Source: Planctomycetaceae bacterium
GTDB lineage: Bacteria; Planctomycetota; Planctomycetia; Pirellulales; UBA1268
Reading direction: 5' to 3'
DNA length: 7,241 nucleotides
Assembly (NCBI GenBank): GCA_018694455.1
Contig: JABHNP010000195.1
Span: 1 to 7,241 of the forward strand
The notes beneath the pieces were generated by a model that saw only the letters and a list, made by a program, of their open reading frames with translations, was not told where the DNA came from and ran no database searches. Both the position numbers and the translations under genes were made by a program. Positions 5,568 through 7,241 of this stretch are shown here, piece by piece. The first letter of the stretch is position 1, and every line of letters begins with the position of its first letter.

Positions 5568-6533
5568 ATGAGTCGCATGAAATATCTACAGTCATACGGT
5601 CCTTTTTCGTTGAGAGCCGTCACGCAATATTTTTTCCTTGTATGCGTGTGTGTATTCGGTGGGCTCTCTTTTGGTGAAGAGCCTGCGGTGACATCACCAG
5701 TTGATTCAGATGGGTCTCTCGTGCGGGTTGGTGATTCATTTAGTCTTCCTGATGGTCCAGCCTGGGATGATGTAGGTGAGCTCGTGGTCAGCGATGTCAA
5801 AGGGCAGGCTGTTCGGTGTTATGACCCGGCAGAGAAAAGCTGGCAGAATGTGTCGATGGAGCCTGCACGGTATTCGGGTTTTTTCATTCAATTAGGAAAG
5901 CTCTACGCGGCAGATAATGGCAACGGTGTCGTCCGTCTCTTCTCGGGGAGAAAGCCAGGGGAAGTCAGTGCAGCGGAAACCTTTACACTCGGCGATCCTG
6001 ATAAAAAAGGAAAGCCTCCCCGGCCTAATGATCTCGTCGTTGATCGTCAGGGCGTTATCTATGTCACTGTGACTGGGAGAAATGAGGTTGTCTGCATTCA
6101 GCCTGACGGCACAACGGGTGTGGCAACAACAGGGGTCATCTCTCCAAATGGGATCACAATGAGTCCAGATGGAAAGACGCTCTACGTTGCAAGTTATAAG
6201 CCAAAGACGATTGAGAAATTTCCTGTTGTATCGCCAGGAGTGCTTGGTGATCAGCAACGTTTTGCAGTAATGGATGATGGTGACGCACCTGGTGCTGACG
6301 GCATGACGATCGACCAGGAAGGCAATGTCTATTGCGCAGGGGCGACTGCCGTATGGGTGTGGGATCCAGCAGGCCGTCTTCTTGAGACCATTGAATGTCC
6401 CACGCGACCAATCAACGCTACGTTTGGTGGTGATGACAGGAAAACATTATTTATTACATGTTTTGACGGTGTTTATGCTCTGCCGATGCGAACGTCGGGC
6501 GTAAAGTCAGCGGTTGGTTTCCAGGCAGATTAG
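5568..6533 (+). CDS. Secreted SMP-30/gluconolactonase/LRE-like beta-propeller protein
   Basis: A 321-residue exported protein of the SMP-30/gluconolactonase/LRE-like family, six-bladed propellers that in characterised members hydrolyse sugar lactones using one bound divalent metal. An N-terminal signal peptide is clear: Arg16 near its start, a hydrophobic core at about 21-33, and a probable cut after SFG at 36. Family landmarks are LPDGPAWDDVGELVVSD (60-76), RPNDLVVDRQGVIYVT (152-167), SPNGITMSPDGKTLYVAS (192-209), GADGMTIDQEGNVYCAG (242-258) and a last blade with INATFGGDDRKTLFIT (282-297). Probable metal-site residues are Asn154, Asn194 and Asp244. The usual glutamate of the EGP/ESP motif is Asp62 here, so metal binding is likely but altered. 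Many planctomycete homologues have no tested activity, and the true substrate is unknown. The gene is divergent from the sensor kinase and 95 bases ahead of the sulfatase, with a terminator-like hairpin between. The start is supported by GAGGGG upstream. Confidence 0.88.
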   Translation: MSRMKYLQSYGPFSLRAVTQYFFLVCVCVFGGLSFGEEPAVTSPVDSDGSLVRVGDSFSLPDGPAWDDVGELVVSDVKGQAVRCYDPAEKSWQNVSMEPARYSGFFIQLGKLYAADNGNGVVRLFSGRKPGEVSAAETFTLGDPDKKGKPPRPNDLVVDRQGVIYVTVTGRNEVVCIQPDGTTGVATTGVISPNGITMSPDGKTLYVASYKPKTIEKFPVVSPGVLGDQQRFAVMDDGDAPGADGMTIDQEGNVYCAGATAVWVWDPAGRLLETIECPTRPINATFGGDDRKTLFITCFDGVYALPMRTSGVKSAVGFQAD

Positions 6534-6579
6534 ATCGGTTGCTGGTAGACTTTTTCAGAGTGCGATACTATTGGTTTCC

Positions 6580-6610
6580 AAGGCCTTTTTGATGCTAAGG
6601 CCTTTTGTTT
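6580..6610 (+). terminator. Intrinsic terminator-like hairpin after the SMP-30-like gene
   Basis: AAGGCCTT (6580-6587), a 9-base loop TTTGATGCT, and AAGGCCTT (6597-6604) form a perfect 8-bp stem followed by TTGTTT. It begins 46 bases after the SMP-30 stop codon and ends 18 bases before the sulfatase ATG. Because it sits so close to the sulfatase start, a sulfatase promoter would have to lie upstream of or inside the hairpin. The hairpin could therefore also act as a leaky terminator or attenuator in a two-gene transcript. Each arm is itself palindromic. Confidence 0.6.
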
Positions 6611-6616
6611 ACAGAA

Positions 6617-6622
6617 GAGGGG
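6617..6622 (+). promoter_or_regulatory. Ribosome binding site of the sulfatase gene
   Basis: GAGGGG with six bases to the ATG at 6629, inside the same GAGGGGAT octamer seen before the SMP-30-like gene. It fixes the sulfatase start, which also gives a plausible signal peptide. Confidence 0.65.
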
Positions 6623-6628
6623 ATTCGT

Positions 6629-7241
6629 ATGTGCAGCCGTGGTGTATCAATCAAATGTTGGGTTTGCTGGGTCGCCTTGGCGTGCAGTGCGATGGGCGTT
6701 GTTGTCACTGGTGCTGAGCTTGAACGTTCCGTGAGCGTGTCGCCTGTTCCTGCAGATGTTCAGGTGCAGAAAATTGCTGGGTCAAAACCCCGGAACGTTG
6801 TGTTTATCCTTTCGGATGACCATCGCTACGATGCCATGAGTTTTATGGGCCATCAGTTTGCTGAAACACCACACCTTGATTCACTTGCTTCAAACGGCGT
6901 GCATTTTGAAAATGCATTTGTCACGACGTCGTTGTGCTCGCCGAGTCGGGCGTCAATTCTGACGGGGCTTTATACCTTTCGGCACCGAGTAATTGATAAC
7001 AACCGTCTTGTGCCAGAGGGAACGCTTTTCTTTCCACAGTATTTACAGAAAGCCGGCTACGCAACAGGCTTTATCGGCAAGTGGCATATGGGTGGTCATC
7101 ATGATGATCCGCGCCCTGGGTTTGATTACTGGGTGAGCTTTAAAGGCCAGGGGAACTATTTCCCACCAAACCCGAACTACACAATCAACGTCAATGGAAA
7201 GCGAGTGCCGCAAGATGGGTACATCACGACATTGTTGACGG
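6629..7241 (+). CDS. Secreted S1-family sulfatase, N-terminal part (runs off window)
   Basis: The first 204 codons of a type I (formylglycine-dependent) sulfatase; the reading frame is open to the window edge, where family members usually continue for another 250-350 residues. The N-terminus is an export signal: Arg4 and Lys9, a Cys/Trp/Val-rich core at about 10-27, and a likely cut after VTGA at 29. ALAC ending at Cys19 resembles a poor lipobox, so lipidation is possible but less likely. The catalytic domain begins at about residue 54 with KPRNVVFILSDDHR, where Asp63 and Asp64 are the expected calcium ligands. The signature CSPSRASILTG (103-113) supplies Cys103, the residue converted to formylglycine, and Arg107. 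GKWHMG (150-155) gives the active-site Lys151 and His153. The run RPGFDYWVSFKGQGNYF resembles the N-acetylglucosamine-6-sulfatase/mucin-desulfating branch, but the substrate cannot be fixed from this half. A terminator-like hairpin precedes it. It cleaves sulfate esters, presumably from glycans outside the cytoplasm. Confidence 0.93.
   Translation, partial: MCSRGVSIKCWVCWVALACSAMGVVVTGAELERSVSVSPVPADVQVQKIAGSKPRNVVFILSDDHRYDAMSFMGHQFAETPHLDSLASNGVHFENAFVTTSLCSPSRASILTGLYTFRHRVIDNNRLVPEGTLFFPQYLQKAGYATGFIGKWHMGGHHDDPRPGFDYWVSFKGQGNYFPPNPNYTINVNGKRVPQDGYITTLLT

Noticed and set aside
5892..6257. 121-codon minus-strand open frame antisense to the SMP-30-like gene
   Set aside because: The plus strand carries conserved propeller motifs across the whole stretch; the antisense product matches nothing I know.
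6514..6717. 67-codon plus-strand open frame bridging the SMP-30 end and the sulfatase start
   Set aside because: It runs through the terminator-like hairpin and overlaps the sulfatase signal peptide in another frame, ending at an arbitrary stop. The sulfatase frame is supported by a ribosome site and catalytic motifs.
1..7241. CRISPR array, tRNA or rRNA gene, insertion sequence, phage or defence system
   Set aside because: Reading both strands showed no spaced repeats, no tRNA-like cloverleaf with a CCA-type end, no transposase or integrase motif, and no target-site-flanked terminal repeats. Every substantial coding region is explained by envelope, sensing or secreted-enzyme genes.

Overview
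The window looks like a chromosomal segment from a planctomycete (phylum Planctomycetota, probably a marine or aquatic Pirellula-like lineage). The phylum call rests on three combined features. One is a DUF1559 pseudopilin-like protein with an N-terminal prepilin motif and a C-terminal H-X9-DG motif. Another is a small lipoprotein of the transthyretin/carboxypeptidase-regulatory-like type directly downstream of it. The third is a secreted S1-type sulfatase beside a secreted SMP-30/gluconolactonase-like protein. No rRNA or other marker is present, so the rank below phylum is a guess.

Layout. The left two thirds (about 1-5071) is read on the minus strand. In transcription order it holds a two-component sensor kinase with an extracytoplasmic discoidin-like (F5/8 type C) region (5071-3002), its NarL/LuxR-type response regulator (2969-2298), a DUF1559 pseudopilin-like protein (2042-939), a small lipoprotein (860-444), and the first 75 codons of an unrecognised secreted protein (227 to the window edge). 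The right third is read on the plus strand: an SMP-30/gluconolactonase-like secreted protein (5568-6533), an intrinsic-terminator-like hairpin (6580-6610), and the first 204 codons of a sulfatase (6629 to the window edge). The 496-bp divergent region between kinase and SMP-30 gene has no credible gene. It does contain a 7-bp GC-rich inverted repeat and an almost perfect 16-bp tandem duplication.

How the genes may work together. The kinase and regulator are adjacent, co-oriented and 32 bases apart with the preferred regulator start, so they almost certainly form one signalling pair. The kinase ectodomain is built from carbohydrate-binding-type beta-sandwich modules, and the divergent neighbours are secreted carbohydrate-active or sulfate-ester-active proteins. 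The simplest model is a surface-glycan sensor controlling the divergent genes and possibly the pseudopilin/lipoprotein pair. This is inference from gene context; nothing in the sequence proves the ligand or the targets.

Shine-Dalgarno use is mixed. Clear purine-rich sites precede the starts at 2042, 2969, 5568 and 6629, while the starts at 227, 860 and 5071 have none. I saw no tRNA, rRNA, CRISPR array, insertion sequence or phage gene. I did not find a clearly undescribed system. The most unusual element is the kinase architecture, with two complete and one broken-off discoidin-like unit.
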